From an uncultured Dorea sp. (GTDB lineage: Bacteria; Bacillota; Clostridia; Lachnospirales; Lachnospiraceae): a stretch of DNA of 27,467 nt. The DNA is taken from positions 1 through 27,467 of the forward strand of contig CAJTUQ010000004.1 of assembly GCA_910579335.1 (NCBI GenBank), given 5' to 3'. The notes beneath the pieces were generated by a model. That model saw only the letters and a list, made by a program, of their open reading frames with translations. It had not been told where the DNA came from and searched no databases. A program made the position numbers and the translations under genes. Positions 16,277-24,226 of the stretch are shown here, one piece after another (position 1 is the stretch's first letter; each line of letters opens with the position of its first letter).

Positions 16277-17227
16277 ATGAAAATTATATTTATGGGAACT
16301 CCGGATTTTTCCGTAGGAACGCTGAATGCGCTGGTGGATGCAGGGCATGAAGTGGTTCTTGCGGTCACGCAGCCGGATAAGCCGAAAGGCCGCGGAGGGA
16401 AAATGCAGCTGACGCCGGTGAAGGAAGCGGCGCTGGCACATGGGATTCCCGTGTTTCAGCCGAAAAAGATCAGGGATTCGGAATGTATCGAAGAGCTTAG
16501 AAAATACGGCGCGGATATTATTGTGGTTATTGCTTTCGGTCAGATTCTCCCGAAGGAAATTTTAGAGATGACGCCTTTTGGATGCGTAAACGTGCACGCG
16601 TCTCTTTTGCCCAAGTACCGCGGCTCGGCTCCTATTCAGTGGGCAGTGATTAACGGGGAAAAGGTATCGGGTGTTACGACAATGCAGATGGATGAAGGGA
16701 TAGACACCGGGGACATGCTTTTAAAGACAGAGGTGCGTCTGGACGAAGATGAAACCGGAGAAAGCCTTCACGATAAGCTGGCGGCGGCAGGTGCAAAACT
16801 TTGTGTCCGGACGCTTGAAGGTCTAAAAGAGGGCGCAATTAATCCGCAGAAGCAGGGAGAAAGCCCGACAGAATACGCGAGGATGCTGGATAAAAGCCTT
16901 GGCAATATAGACTGGGAGCAGCCGGCGGTGTCTATTGAGCGGTTGGTGCGCGGACTCAATTCATGGCCCAGCGCTTATACGGACTGGGACGGAAAGGTGA
17001 TGAAGCTGTGGGAAGCAAAGGTGTGCAAAGAGGAGAAAGCGCCGATTATAAAAGAGCCGGCACCCGGCACAGTTGTTAAGGTTGAAAAGGACGGCTTTTA
17101 CGTACAGACGGGAGACGGGCTGCTTAAGATAATGAAGCTTCAGATTCCCGGTAAGAAGAAGATGGACGCAGCCGATTTTTTGCGGGGCTATCAGATTTCA
17201 GCCGGGGATGTGCTAAAGAAAGTATAA
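16277..17227 (+). CDS. fmt: Methionyl-tRNA formyltransferase
   Basis: A 316-residue cytoplasmic enzyme that formylates initiator Met-tRNA using 10-formyltetrahydrofolate. The N-terminal catalytic domain starts with IIFMGTPDFSV and carries the active-site block NVHASLLPKYRGSAPI and the Asp in the DEGIDTGDML segment. The C-terminal OB-like tRNA-binding domain begins near residue 205. Length is normal. It is translationally close to def (3-base gap). In many Clostridia the next gene is the YugP-type peptidase; here a hairpin and a minus-strand cassette intervene. Confidence 0.97.
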   Translation: MKIIFMGTPDFSVGTLNALVDAGHEVVLAVTQPDKPKGRGGKMQLTPVKEAALAHGIPVFQPKKIRDSECIEELRKYGADIIVVIAFGQILPKEILEMTPFGCVNVHASLLPKYRGSAPIQWAVINGEKVSGVTTMQMDEGIDTGDMLLKTEVRLDEDETGESLHDKLAAAGAKLCVRTLEGLKEGAINPQKQGESPTEYARMLDKSLGNIDWEQPAVSIERLVRGLNSWPSAYTDWDGKVMKLWEAKVCKEEKAPIIKEPAPGTVVKVEKDGFYVQTGDGLLKIMKLQIPGKKKMDAADFLRGYQISAGDVLKKV

Positions 17228-17258
17228 GGTTTCAGGCCATAGATTTTTGTGTAAACAT

Positions 17259-17304
17259 GGAGCGCCGCAAAATAGATAACTGTTTGTCTATTTTGCGGCG
17301 CTTC
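17259..17304. terminator. Long inverted repeat between fmt and the amidohydrolase gene, likely bidirectional terminator
   Basis: GCGCCGCAAAATAGA (17262-17276) and TCTATTTTGCGGCGC (17287-17301) form a perfect 15-bp stem, extended by three more pairs (one G-T) with a 10-base loop. It sits between convergent genes. There is no clean T-run directly after either side, so the termination role rests on position and stem strength. Confidence 0.6.
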
Positions 17305-17348
17305 CATATTAAAGTGTAATATGTGAGTCTGCAGCGTCTGATACTCGT

Positions 17349-18620
17349 TTACGGTAGCTCTTCGCACCGCTCTGTGGGATATTCAATGCCTTCCTTCATA
17401 ACAAATGAACAGTCTAAAAGTGCATAGGGATCAGTCATTAAGTCGCGTTTCCAGGCTGCGATATCAGCAAGCTTTCCGACCTCTAAAGTGCCGATTCTGT
17501 CATCAAGCATTAGGATTTCAGAGTTAACTTTAGTTGCCGCATGAAGAGTGCGGAAGGTTCCCATGCCGCTTTCCATCCATGCCTTAAACTCAAAGCCGCT
17601 CTCATAATTCTGATGTGTCGCTACCATATCCGTGCCGTATCCCAATTTGCACTTACAGTTTTTAATTACTTCCCGCCCTGCCTGTAATGCGTCCTTGTAA
17701 TATTCAAGCTTGATTCGGTATTCCTCCTGTTTGGTTTTTATGAGAACCGGGTCGTAATGTACGGCTTCCTCATAAGGGCAGAAGGTAGGAACAACGTACA
17801 CGTCATTGTCGGCTATCATCTGGGCTGTTTCTTCGTTCATTAAAGAGCAGTGTTCCATGCCGTCGATTCCGAATTGAATCAGCTTTTTCATATGGTCCGG
17901 GCTGTATACATGAGCGGTTACAGTCTTGCCCCATTCGTGCGCGGTATTCATAACTGCCTGTAATTCCTCGTCGTTAAGCTGCTGCTGGGACGGATTGTCA
18001 TAAGGTGTAAAGAAGCCGCCGGTCGCCATTATTTTAATAAAATCGGCGCCATACTTTATTTCTTCGCGCACGGCATTAACAAAGAAATCTTTACCTGCGC
18101 CGAGGATGGGCCGCATATTCTGGGTGATGGCGGATAGTTCGGGATTTCTTGCAAAACCTTGTGATAAATCCCCGTGGCTTCCCGCGCTGCATATAAACCT
18201 TGGGGCGGCCACGATTCTTGAACCTGTGATATAGCCTTTCTCAATGGCTCGTTTTACGTCAAGGATTCCGAAGCCGTTGGAAGTGATTCCGCCAGTGTGC
18301 CGTATAGTCGTGAAGCCTCTGGACAGCGTTTTCTGAGCCGTGCGGATGCAGGCGATGGTCTTTGCCTCTTCGGAAGTCGTATAGACTTCGTCGCGGATAG
18401 TATGCCAGTCAATATAGTCCATGTGCATGTGCGCGTCTATCATGCCCGGAGTGACCGTCGCATCGGACAGGTCAATGACCTGTGCGGATTCCGGCTGCGG
18501 GATGTCGCATCCTACGGCTTCGATTTTTTCGTTTTTGACAAGAATCTTATAATTTTCTTTAAATTCAGGCTCTATGCCGTCATAGAGCTTTCCGCAGATA
18601 ATGTATGTAAGTTTATCCAT
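17349..18620 (-). CDS. Metal-dependent amidohydrolase, imidazolonepropionase/Xaa-Pro dipeptidase-like
   Basis: A 423-residue amidohydrolase-superfamily enzyme, probably cytoplasmic (no signal peptide). The N-terminal beta-sandwich is followed by TPGMIDAHMH with metal-binding His64 and His66. Lys196 in FIKIMATGG is the likely carboxylated lysine. His237 in VTAHVYS, His257 in GMEHCSL and the catalytic Asp331 in GYGTDM complete a two-metal site. The closing GTLEVGKLADIAAW is typical. Substrates in this group range from proline dipeptides to N-acyl and lactam compounds, and none can be chosen from sequence. GGAGG lies before the ATG. It follows the symporter by 18 bases on the same strand, so it likely acts on what that carrier imports. 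Confidence 0.88.
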   Translation of the reverse strand: MDKLTYIICGKLYDGIEPEFKENYKILVKNEKIEAVGCDIPQPESAQVIDLSDATVTPGMIDAHMHMDYIDWHTIRDEVYTTSEEAKTIACIRTAQKTLSRGFTTIRHTGGITSNGFGILDVKRAIEKGYITGSRIVAAPRFICSAGSHGDLSQGFARNPELSAITQNMRPILGAGKDFFVNAVREEIKYGADFIKIMATGGFFTPYDNPSQQQLNDEELQAVMNTAHEWGKTVTAHVYSPDHMKKLIQFGIDGMEHCSLMNEETAQMIADNDVYVVPTFCPYEEAVHYDPVLIKTKQEEYRIKLEYYKDALQAGREVIKNCKCKLGYGTDMVATHQNYESGFEFKAWMESGMGTFRTLHAATKVNSEILMLDDRIGTLEVGKLADIAAWKRDLMTDPYALLDCSFVMKEGIEYPTERCEELP

Positions 18621-18638
18621 TTTTTCGTTCCTCCATTG

Positions 18639-20033
18639 TTATTTCTGATTTTCTTTTTGTGTCAGGAGAGACACCGCAATCAGCACAACGACTGCAATCG
18701 GAACTGCGACAAGTACAGTTGAAAGTCCCAAAGGCTGCTTCATCATCTCATAGGCGATCGTTACAATCGTTCCCACGACCATAGAAACAATACCGCCGGT
18801 TTTCGTTACTTTTTTCCAACACAGCGCACCGATCAGAGCCGGAGTGATGCCTGCTCCGTAGATGGTGTATGACCAGTACTGTATCGCCAGAACCGTCGGG
18901 AAAAACTGCAGCAGGATATAAGCTAAAATGCCTGCAATCACAATGGTCCATCTTGTCACCTTGAATTTTTGCGCGTCGGTTGCATTCGGGTTGATTTTTT
19001 CGGCATAGATATCATAAGTGATATTGGTTGCGCCGGACAGAAGATAAGAGTCTCCTGTGGTAATGATAAATGCAGCGGCGGCTGCCAGAAGGATTCCGCC
19101 TGCCAGAGTGGGGATTACGGTCGTGCTTGACATAAACGCCATGCCGGGATCAATGTTGTCGCCGAATATCGTTTTTGTGGAGAAGGATATTACCGCAACG
19201 AGAGGCATAACTACAAGGATTCCTAAAAACCATCCGATGAACCCTTTCTTTACAGTCTTGTCGCCGTCGCCTGCCGCAATTCTCTGATACAGGTTCTGAT
19301 CGCCCATTGTCAGGAAAAAGAGAGGCAGATAGCCGGAGATAAAGCCTGCAAAGGTCTGTCCGCCAGAAAGCGTCAGGCTTTCCGGGGAAGCCGAGGAAAT
19401 GACGTTTCCCCATCCTCCCGCTGCGCTGACAACAAGAGGTGTCGCGATGATGATGCCGAACAGCATGATAAATGCGCTGATGGCATCCGTAACAGCCACA
19501 GATTTAAGGCCGCCTGAAAAAGCCAGGAAAATAATGAGAACGGCGGCTACGGCTGTTGCAATGTTGACATCCATGCCGGTTGTAACGTTCAGGATAAAAG
19601 CCAGTCCCTTGTATTGATATGCGCAGATGGATATCATGGAAAGGGCAATGATGAGGCCGGCCAAAAGCCTGGCCGTCCGACCGTATTTGTTTTCCAGAAG
19701 CTGTGCTACGGTGTAGGAGCTTGATGAACGGATTTTTCCGGACAGGAGGAACAGTACGACAATTCCTCCGATGGCAGGAAGGGCAAAGAAGATGCCGGGC
19801 CATAAGCCGTAGGTGTATGCAAGCGAATTGCCGCCTCCGGATATGGTGCCGTTACCTGTATATGTCGCCAAAAAGGTGCCAATCAATACTATTGAGCCAA
19901 GACCTTTCCCTGCCAGTACAAATTCATCGCTCGTTTTTGTCTCTCTTGAGTAATATGCGCCTATGATAACTAGAATGACGGCATAAATTGCTACAAAGAT
20001 AAGTAAAATTGGTTTTGCTGTTAATTGCTGCAT
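18639..20033 (-). CDS. Sodium:solute symporter family (SSS) transporter
   Basis: A 464-residue inner-membrane carrier with about 12-13 hydrophobic segments, consistent with SSS proteins such as PutP and PanF. Visible signatures are SDEFVLAGKG after the first helix, GNGTISGGGNS, and SGGLKSVAVTDAIS, the sodium-symporter core motif. The frame is open 32 residues further upstream, but AAAGGAGGGA just before the ATG at 20033 and the first helix beginning there decide the start. The imported solute is unknown. The promoter is strong and overlapped by palindromes. It is first in a two-gene unit with the amidohydrolase. Confidence 0.92.
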   Translation of the reverse strand: MQQLTAKPILLIFVAIYAVILVIIGAYYSRETKTSDEFVLAGKGLGSIVLIGTFLATYTGNGTISGGGNSLAYTYGLWPGIFFALPAIGGIVVLFLLSGKIRSSSSYTVAQLLENKYGRTARLLAGLIIALSMISICAYQYKGLAFILNVTTGMDVNIATAVAAVLIIFLAFSGGLKSVAVTDAISAFIMLFGIIIATPLVVSAAGGWGNVISSASPESLTLSGGQTFAGFISGYLPLFFLTMGDQNLYQRIAAGDGDKTVKKGFIGWFLGILVVMPLVAVISFSTKTIFGDNIDPGMAFMSSTTVIPTLAGGILLAAAAAFIITTGDSYLLSGATNITYDIYAEKINPNATDAQKFKVTRWTIVIAGILAYILLQFFPTVLAIQYWSYTIYGAGITPALIGALCWKKVTKTGGIVSMVVGTIVTIAYEMMKQPLGLSTVLVAVPIAVVVLIAVSLLTQKENQK

Positions 20034-20145
20034 AAAATCCCTCCTTTTGGGTAAACAAAAAGGCAGGGAAGCAGAGAACAGCCACCTTGCCCATGTCCAT
20101 GTGATGTAAAAATGAATCTTTTCGAACAAACCGCAGTCTGTTGAC

Positions 20146-20163
20146 TTGTTATAATAATAACAA
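20146..20163. promoter_or_regulatory. Candidate operator over the symporter -10 box
   Basis: The perfect dyad TTGTTAT-AATA-ATAACAA covers the -10 element. A second dyad, TGACA with eight bases then TGTCA (about 20164-20181), covers the -35. Either would suit repression by the neighbouring TetR-type protein. AT-rich sequence makes chance dyads more likely. Confidence 0.4.
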
Positions 20164-20182
20164 TGACAGATTGGTTTGTCAA
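20154..20182 (-). promoter_or_regulatory. Sigma-A promoter of the symporter-amidohydrolase unit
   Basis: On the minus strand a perfect -35 TTGACA (20177-20182) is separated by 17 bases from TATTAT (20154-20159). The leader to the symporter ATG is about 115 bases. The 300 bases between the symporter start and the tetR stop hold only this promoter and inverted repeats; no gene is seen. Confidence 0.78.
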
Positions 20183-20206
20183 TTTTCTTTGAAATTTTCT
20201 CTATAT

Positions 20207-20268
20207 TAACGAAAATTAATAGAAAAATTCTATTAATTTACACAAAAAATCTCTGTATATTTTCGTTA
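20207..20268. repeat. Nested inverted repeats between tetR and the symporter promoter
   Basis: Outer arms TAACGAAAAT (20207-20216) and ATTTTCGTTA (20259-20268) are perfect 10-bp complements. Partly inside them, AAATTAATAGAA (20213-20224) and TTCTATTAATTT (20228-20239) form a perfect 12-bp stem around AAA. This may be a weak tetR terminator or an upstream regulator site. Confidence 0.5.
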
Positions 20269-20333
20269 TTTTCAACAATTTTAGGCGGAAAAATTTGTAT
20301 GCCAATACAGACCGTGGTTTCCAAAGCGGGAGG

Positions 20334-20933
20334 TTAGGATTTGTTTTGAGGCTTTAAAAATTCACTGTAAAATTCAAAGCTTTGTGCGCCGAAGTATCCG
20401 AGAGAAAAGCCGCCAGCCTGTACGCACCAGTCTATAAAGATTCCTCGTTCTATGACAAGGACGTGGTGGGCAAGCGTTTCAACGGAGATGTCGTCCCTGA
20501 TTTCTCCTTTCTTTTGTCCTTCTTCAATTATTTTTTTGACAAGCTTGATGTAATATCTGTCAGGGCTTAAAAAATTTTTCTGTGTTTGGCTGGAAAGCTG
20601 TGATTTGTACAAGGCGCATAGAAATTCCGGAGATACATTGCCTTCGATAAAATAGGATACATATTGTCCGAGCATCCGAAGCTTTAGTAAGCTGTTAAGG
20701 TTTTTGTCCATAGTCGCATAAAACTTTTCGTATTCCCGGTCAAAGAAAGCGTACAGCGAATTTAAAAGCTCGTCCTTTGCCTTGAAATAATAGTAAAACC
20801 CCCCTTTGGACGTACCTGCGCGCTTAATGATGTCATTCACGGTCGTGCTTTCATACCCCTTTTCATAGAACAGCTCCCATGCCGCATCCATAATGACCTG
20901 TCTTAAATTATCTTTTTCGGTATTTTTTTCCAC
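20334..20933 (-). CDS. TetR/AcrR family transcriptional regulator
   Basis: A 199-residue regulator with a classic N-terminal TetR helix-turn-helix (residues about 10-55): AWELFYEKGYESTTVNDI, then TSKGGFYYYFKAKDELL as recognition helix and following helix. The C-terminal ligand/dimer domain is all-helical and not recognisable as a known ligand class. The start is a GTG with AGGA eight bases upstream; the nearby ATG is out of frame. It lies upstream of the symporter-amidohydrolase unit on the same strand, 300 bases away, and is probably its local regulator and a self-repressor. Its promoter region holds a GC-rich palindrome. Confidence 0.92.
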   Translation of the reverse strand: MEKNTEKDNLRQVIMDAAWELFYEKGYESTTVNDIIKRAGTSKGGFYYYFKAKDELLNSLYAFFDREYEKFYATMDKNLNSLLKLRMLGQYVSYFIEGNVSPEFLCALYKSQLSSQTQKNFLSPDRYYIKLVKKIIEEGQKKGEIRDDISVETLAHHVLVIERGIFIDWCVQAGGFSLGYFGAQSFEFYSEFLKPQNKS

Positions 20934-20956
20934 TTCATTATCCTGCCTTTAAGTAT

Positions 20957-20993
20957 ATTATATATGATACGGCCGTATGATTCTGGTATCATA
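20957..20993 (-). promoter_or_regulatory. tetR promoter region with overlapping palindromic operator
   Basis: On the minus strand TATAAT (20957-20962) is a perfect -10; the -35 (CAGAAT, 20980-20985) is weak. The spacer is filled by the 12-bp perfect palindrome ATACGGCCGTAT (20967-20978), which extends to 18 bp with one mismatched pair. An overlapping dyad pairs TATGATAC (20963-20970) with GTATCATA (20986-20993). This layout is typical of TetR self-repression. Confidence 0.6.
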
Positions 20994-21034
20994 TTGTTAT
21001 TGTAGCATGAAATATATAAAAATTCCGTGAAAAT

Positions 21035-21064
21035 TTGCTATTACATACCGTTTTGAGGTATAAT
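21035..21064 (+). promoter_or_regulatory. Probable sigma-A promoter of the yugP-rsmB-rlmN-stp-prkC-rsgA run
   Basis: TTGCTA (21035-21040), 18 bases, then a perfect TATAAT (21059-21064), about 42 bases before the zinc peptidase ATG. The -35 matches the consensus at 4 of 6 positions. Confidence 0.6.
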
Positions 21065-21105
21065 CAATCCATAGATTATATTTTTTTCAATCAGGAGGAA
21101 TTTGA

Positions 21106-21807
21106 ATGTATTATCCAATGTATTTTGATGCTACGTATATACTTGTATTGATTGGCGTTGTCATATGTATGATAGCGTCGGCAAGGATGAATGCGACCTT
21201 CAGCCGCTATTCCAAAGTCCGCAGCCATTCCGGGATGACAGGACGGGAAGCGGCGGAGCGGATATTGATGCAGGCCGGCATCCGGGATGTGCGCGTGGAG
21301 CATATATCGGGGAACCTTACGGACCATTATGACCCCAGAAGCAAGACGCTCCGGCTTTCGGACGCAACCTATAATTCTAATTCCGTTGCGGCGGTAGGTG
21401 TTGCGGCCCATGAATGCGGCCATGCGATTCAGCATGAGACGGGATATGTGCCGCTGTCTGTCAGAGGGTCGTTGGTTCCTGTGGCGAATTTCGGAAGTAC
21501 GATAGCATGGCCGCTTATTTTAATCGGACTGATTATAAACAGCAATATGTCGGTGCTGCTTTTGAATCTCGGTATTCTGGCGTTCGCTTTTGCCGTGCTG
21601 TTTCAGATTGTCACGCTTCCTGTGGAGTTCAACGCTTCCGGCAGGGCTCTTAAGATTCTTGGAAATTCCGGAATCCTATATGAGGATGAAGTGAGAGATG
21701 TGAGAAAGGTATTGACGGCCGCTGCACTCACGTATGTTGCGGGTGCGGCTTCTGCAATCTTGCAGCTTTTGCGTATTGTTTTAATTGCGAACCGCAGGAA
21801 TGATTAA
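21106..21807 (+). CDS. YugP-type neutral zinc metallopeptidase, membrane-bound
   Basis: A 233-residue membrane protein. The first helix (residues about 8-25) is followed by a soluble stretch with the zinc motif HECGHAIQHE (HExxH near residue 104), then two or three more hydrophobic segments between about 120 and 185 and at the C terminus. This matches the neutral zinc metallopeptidase family of B. subtilis YugP. AGGAGG precedes the ATG at normal spacing. In Clostridia this gene often stands between fmt and rsmB, which supports the call. The natural substrate is unknown. Confidence 0.9.
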   Translation: MYYPMYFDATYILVLIGVVICMIASARMNATFSRYSKVRSHSGMTGREAAERILMQAGIRDVRVEHISGNLTDHYDPRSKTLRLSDATYNSNSVAAVGVAAHECGHAIQHETGYVPLSVRGSLVPVANFGSTIAWPLILIGLIINSNMSVLLLNLGILAFAFAVLFQIVTLPVEFNASGRALKILGNSGILYEDEVRDVRKVLTAAALTYVAGAASAILQLLRIVLIANRRND

Positions 21808-21851
21808 TTGTTTTAGTAAAGTACAGCGGGGATGGGCGAGGAGGTTGTCGG

Positions 21852-23153
21852 ATGTCGGCATCAGTGAACGCAAGGGAAGTGGTTCTTGATACGCTGCTTC
21901 TCATTACGAGGGACGGAGAGTACAGTCATGCGGCGCTTGGGGGCGTCCTTGATAAGTATCAATATCTTGAAAAAAGAGAGCGTGCATTTATCACAAGAGT
22001 GGTGGAGGGCACGCTTGAACGCATGGTGGAAATTGATTATATTATTAATCGGTTTTCAAAAGTGAAGACAGACAAGATGAAGCCGGTAATCCGCACAATA
22101 TTAAGAAGCGGCGTCTATCAGATGAAATATATGGACAGCATTCCCGACAGGGCGGTGTGCAGCGAGTCCGTAAAGCTTGCGGCAAAGAAAGGCTTCGGAA
22201 GTCTGAAAGGATTTGTGAACGGAGTGCTTAGAAATATCGGGCGCAATCTTGATGCCGTCGCTTATCCGGAGGAAGAGACGGCGTACCTGTCGGTACGCTA
22301 TTCTCTTCCGGAGTGGCTTGCGGCGCAGTGGATCTCTGAGTATGACGCGGATACAGTGAGGAGGATGGGAGAAGCGTTTTTCGAAGAAAGGCCTGTGAGT
22401 ATCCGCTGCAATACCAGTGCAATCAGCAGGGAAAAGCTTGCGCAGTGTCTGAGGAAGGAGGGCGTGACGGTTACCGAAGACGAGGAAGTATCCTGTGCGC
22501 TATATATAGAAGGCTATGATTATCTTACAAAGCTTGAGGCTTTTCAAAAAGGCTGGTTTTATGTTCAGGATATCAGCTCTATGGAGACGGTTTTGCGGGC
22601 CGCGCCAAAGAAAGGAGACTTTGTCATCGATGTATGTGCCGCCCCCGGCGGAAAGGCGCTGCATATGGCGGAACTCATGGAGGGGACCGGCCAGGTGCTT
22701 GCAAGAGATTTGACGGAGTATAAGACGGGGCTGATACAGGAAAATATTGAGCGAAGCGGGCTCTGCAATATAAAGGCGCAGCGGTGGGACGCCAGAGTTT
22801 TTGACGAGAGTCTAAAAGGGGCGGCCGATATTGTCGTTGCGGACCTGCCCTGCTCCGGACTTGGCGTTCTGGGCAGGAAGACGGACATCAAATATAAGAT
22901 GACGCCGGGGATGCAAGAGCAGCTATCCGGTCTGCAGAGGGAGATTCTTTCGGTGTCCTGCGGTTACGTAAAACCCGGCGGAAAGCTTTTATACAGTACC
23001 TGTACCGTGCACAAGAAAGAAAATGAAGAGAATGCGCGGTGGTTTTTAAAGTCTCAGGAAGACTTTGAGCTATTGAGGGAGCAGCAGCGTCTGCCTGGAA
23101 TCCACAAAGGAGACGGGTTCTACATGGCGCTGTTTCGGAGAAAGGATTCTTAA
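21852..23153 (+). CDS. rsmB: 16S rRNA (cytosine-967-C5)-methyltransferase RsmB
   Basis: A 433-residue enzyme that methylates C5 of 16S rRNA cytosine 967 using S-adenosylmethionine. The N-terminal NusB-like helical domain (1-140) distinguishes RsmB from other RNA m5C enzymes. The Rossmann domain has DVCAAPGGK as SAM motif I, Cys334 in DLPCSG and Cys384 in STCT, the catalytic and release cysteines of the family. GAGGAGG (21838-21844) precedes the ATG. rlmN starts within 5 bases of the stop, indicating coupled translation. Confidence 0.96.
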   Translation: MSASVNAREVVLDTLLLITRDGEYSHAALGGVLDKYQYLEKRERAFITRVVEGTLERMVEIDYIINRFSKVKTDKMKPVIRTILRSGVYQMKYMDSIPDRAVCSESVKLAAKKGFGSLKGFVNGVLRNIGRNLDAVAYPEEETAYLSVRYSLPEWLAAQWISEYDADTVRRMGEAFFEERPVSIRCNTSAISREKLAQCLRKEGVTVTEDEEVSCALYIEGYDYLTKLEAFQKGWFYVQDISSMETVLRAAPKKGDFVIDVCAAPGGKALHMAELMEGTGQVLARDLTEYKTGLIQENIERSGLCNIKAQRWDARVFDESLKGAADIVVADLPCSGLGVLGRKTDIKYKMTPGMQEQLSGLQREILSVSCGYVKPGGKLLYSTCTVHKKENEENARWFLKSQEDFELLREQQRLPGIHKGDGFYMALFRRKDS

Positions 23154-23157
23154 GGTG

Positions 23158-24213
23158 ATGGATAACAGGACAGAGGATAAGGGAAAGAAGGATATTGTAT
23201 CCCTTAGCTATGAAGAACTGATTTTTGAAATGAAAGAAATCGGGGAAAAGCCGTTTAGAGGAAAGCAGATTTATGGCTGGCTGCATGAGAAGCTGGCCGA
23301 TGATTTTTCAAAGATGACAAATATTTCCAAAACGCTTCAAGAAAGGCTGGATGCTTCGTATGAAATCAGAAAGGTTTCGGTGGCTGCGAGGCAGATTTCC
23401 AAAAAGGATACGACAGAAAAATTTTTGTTTGAGCTTTGCGACGGATGTATGATTGAAAGTGTTTTGATGAGATATGATTACGGAAATTCGGTCTGTATAT
23501 CTTCTCAGGCGGGCTGCCGGATGGGGTGCAGGTTCTGTGCGTCAACGATTGGCGGGCTTAAGCGGAACCTTGCGCCGTCGGAAATGCTTGGACAGATTTA
23601 CCGGATTCAGAAGCTGACGGGCGAGAGAGTTTCAAATGTTGTTGTGATGGGAATGGGAGAGCCCCTCGATAACTATGATAATTTCCTGAAATTTGTGACG
23701 ATGTTAAGTGATGAACACGGCCTTCACATCAGCCAGAGGAATATTACTGCTTCCACTTGCGGGATAGTGCCGAATATCAGGCGTCTTGCACAGGAAGGAC
23801 TGCAGATTACGCTTGCGCTTTCCCTGCATGCTCCGAATCAGGAGAAGCGAAAGGAACTGATGCCGGTGGCGGACAAGTATGAGCTTTCGGAAGTAATGGC
23901 TGCCTGTGATTATTATTTTGAGAAAACGGGAAGGCGGCCGACTTTTGAGTATAGCCTGGTGAAAGGGGTCAATGACGGGGCGGAGGATGCGAAGGAACTG
24001 ACTTCCCTGCTTTTGGGACGGAACTGTCATCTTAATTTGATTCCGGTCAACCCGGTAAAAGAAAGAAATTTTGAGAGGCCGGACAGGAAAAATGCTCTTG
24101 CCTTTAAAAATAAACTTGAAAAAAACGGAATAAATGTTACTATTAGAAGGGAGAGAGGCTCGGATATTGACGGAGCCTGCGGTCAGCTCAGACGACGATA
24201 CGCTGACATTTAA
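23158..24213 (+). CDS. rlmN: Dual-specificity 23S rRNA/tRNA adenine C2-methyltransferase RlmN
   Basis: A 351-residue radical SAM enzyme that methylates A2503 of 23S rRNA and A37 of some tRNAs. The 4Fe-4S ligands are CRMGCRFC (Cys120, 124 and 127). The two redox/methyl-carrying cysteines are Cys113 in VCISSQ and Cys341 in DGACGQL. Other RlmN marks are VVMGMGEPLDNYDN and STCGIVP. An in-frame GTG at 23155 is an equally placed alternative start; ATG is preferred. It belongs to the rsmB-rlmN-stp-prkC run. Confidence 0.97.
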   Translation: MDNRTEDKGKKDIVSLSYEELIFEMKEIGEKPFRGKQIYGWLHEKLADDFSKMTNISKTLQERLDASYEIRKVSVAARQISKKDTTEKFLFELCDGCMIESVLMRYDYGNSVCISSQAGCRMGCRFCASTIGGLKRNLAPSEMLGQIYRIQKLTGERVSNVVVMGMGEPLDNYDNFLKFVTMLSDEHGLHISQRNITASTCGIVPNIRRLAQEGLQITLALSLHAPNQEKRKELMPVADKYELSEVMAACDYYFEKTGRRPTFEYSLVKGVNDGAEDAKELTSLLLGRNCHLNLIPVNPVKERNFERPDRKNALAFKNKLEKNGINVTIRRERGSDIDGACGQLRRRYADI

Positions 24214-24226
24214 GAAGGAGAACTAG

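Noticed and set aside
20034..20129. 32-residue N-terminal extension of the symporter
   Set aside because: AAAGGAGGGA immediately before the ATG at 20033 and the expected first helix there favour the shorter form.
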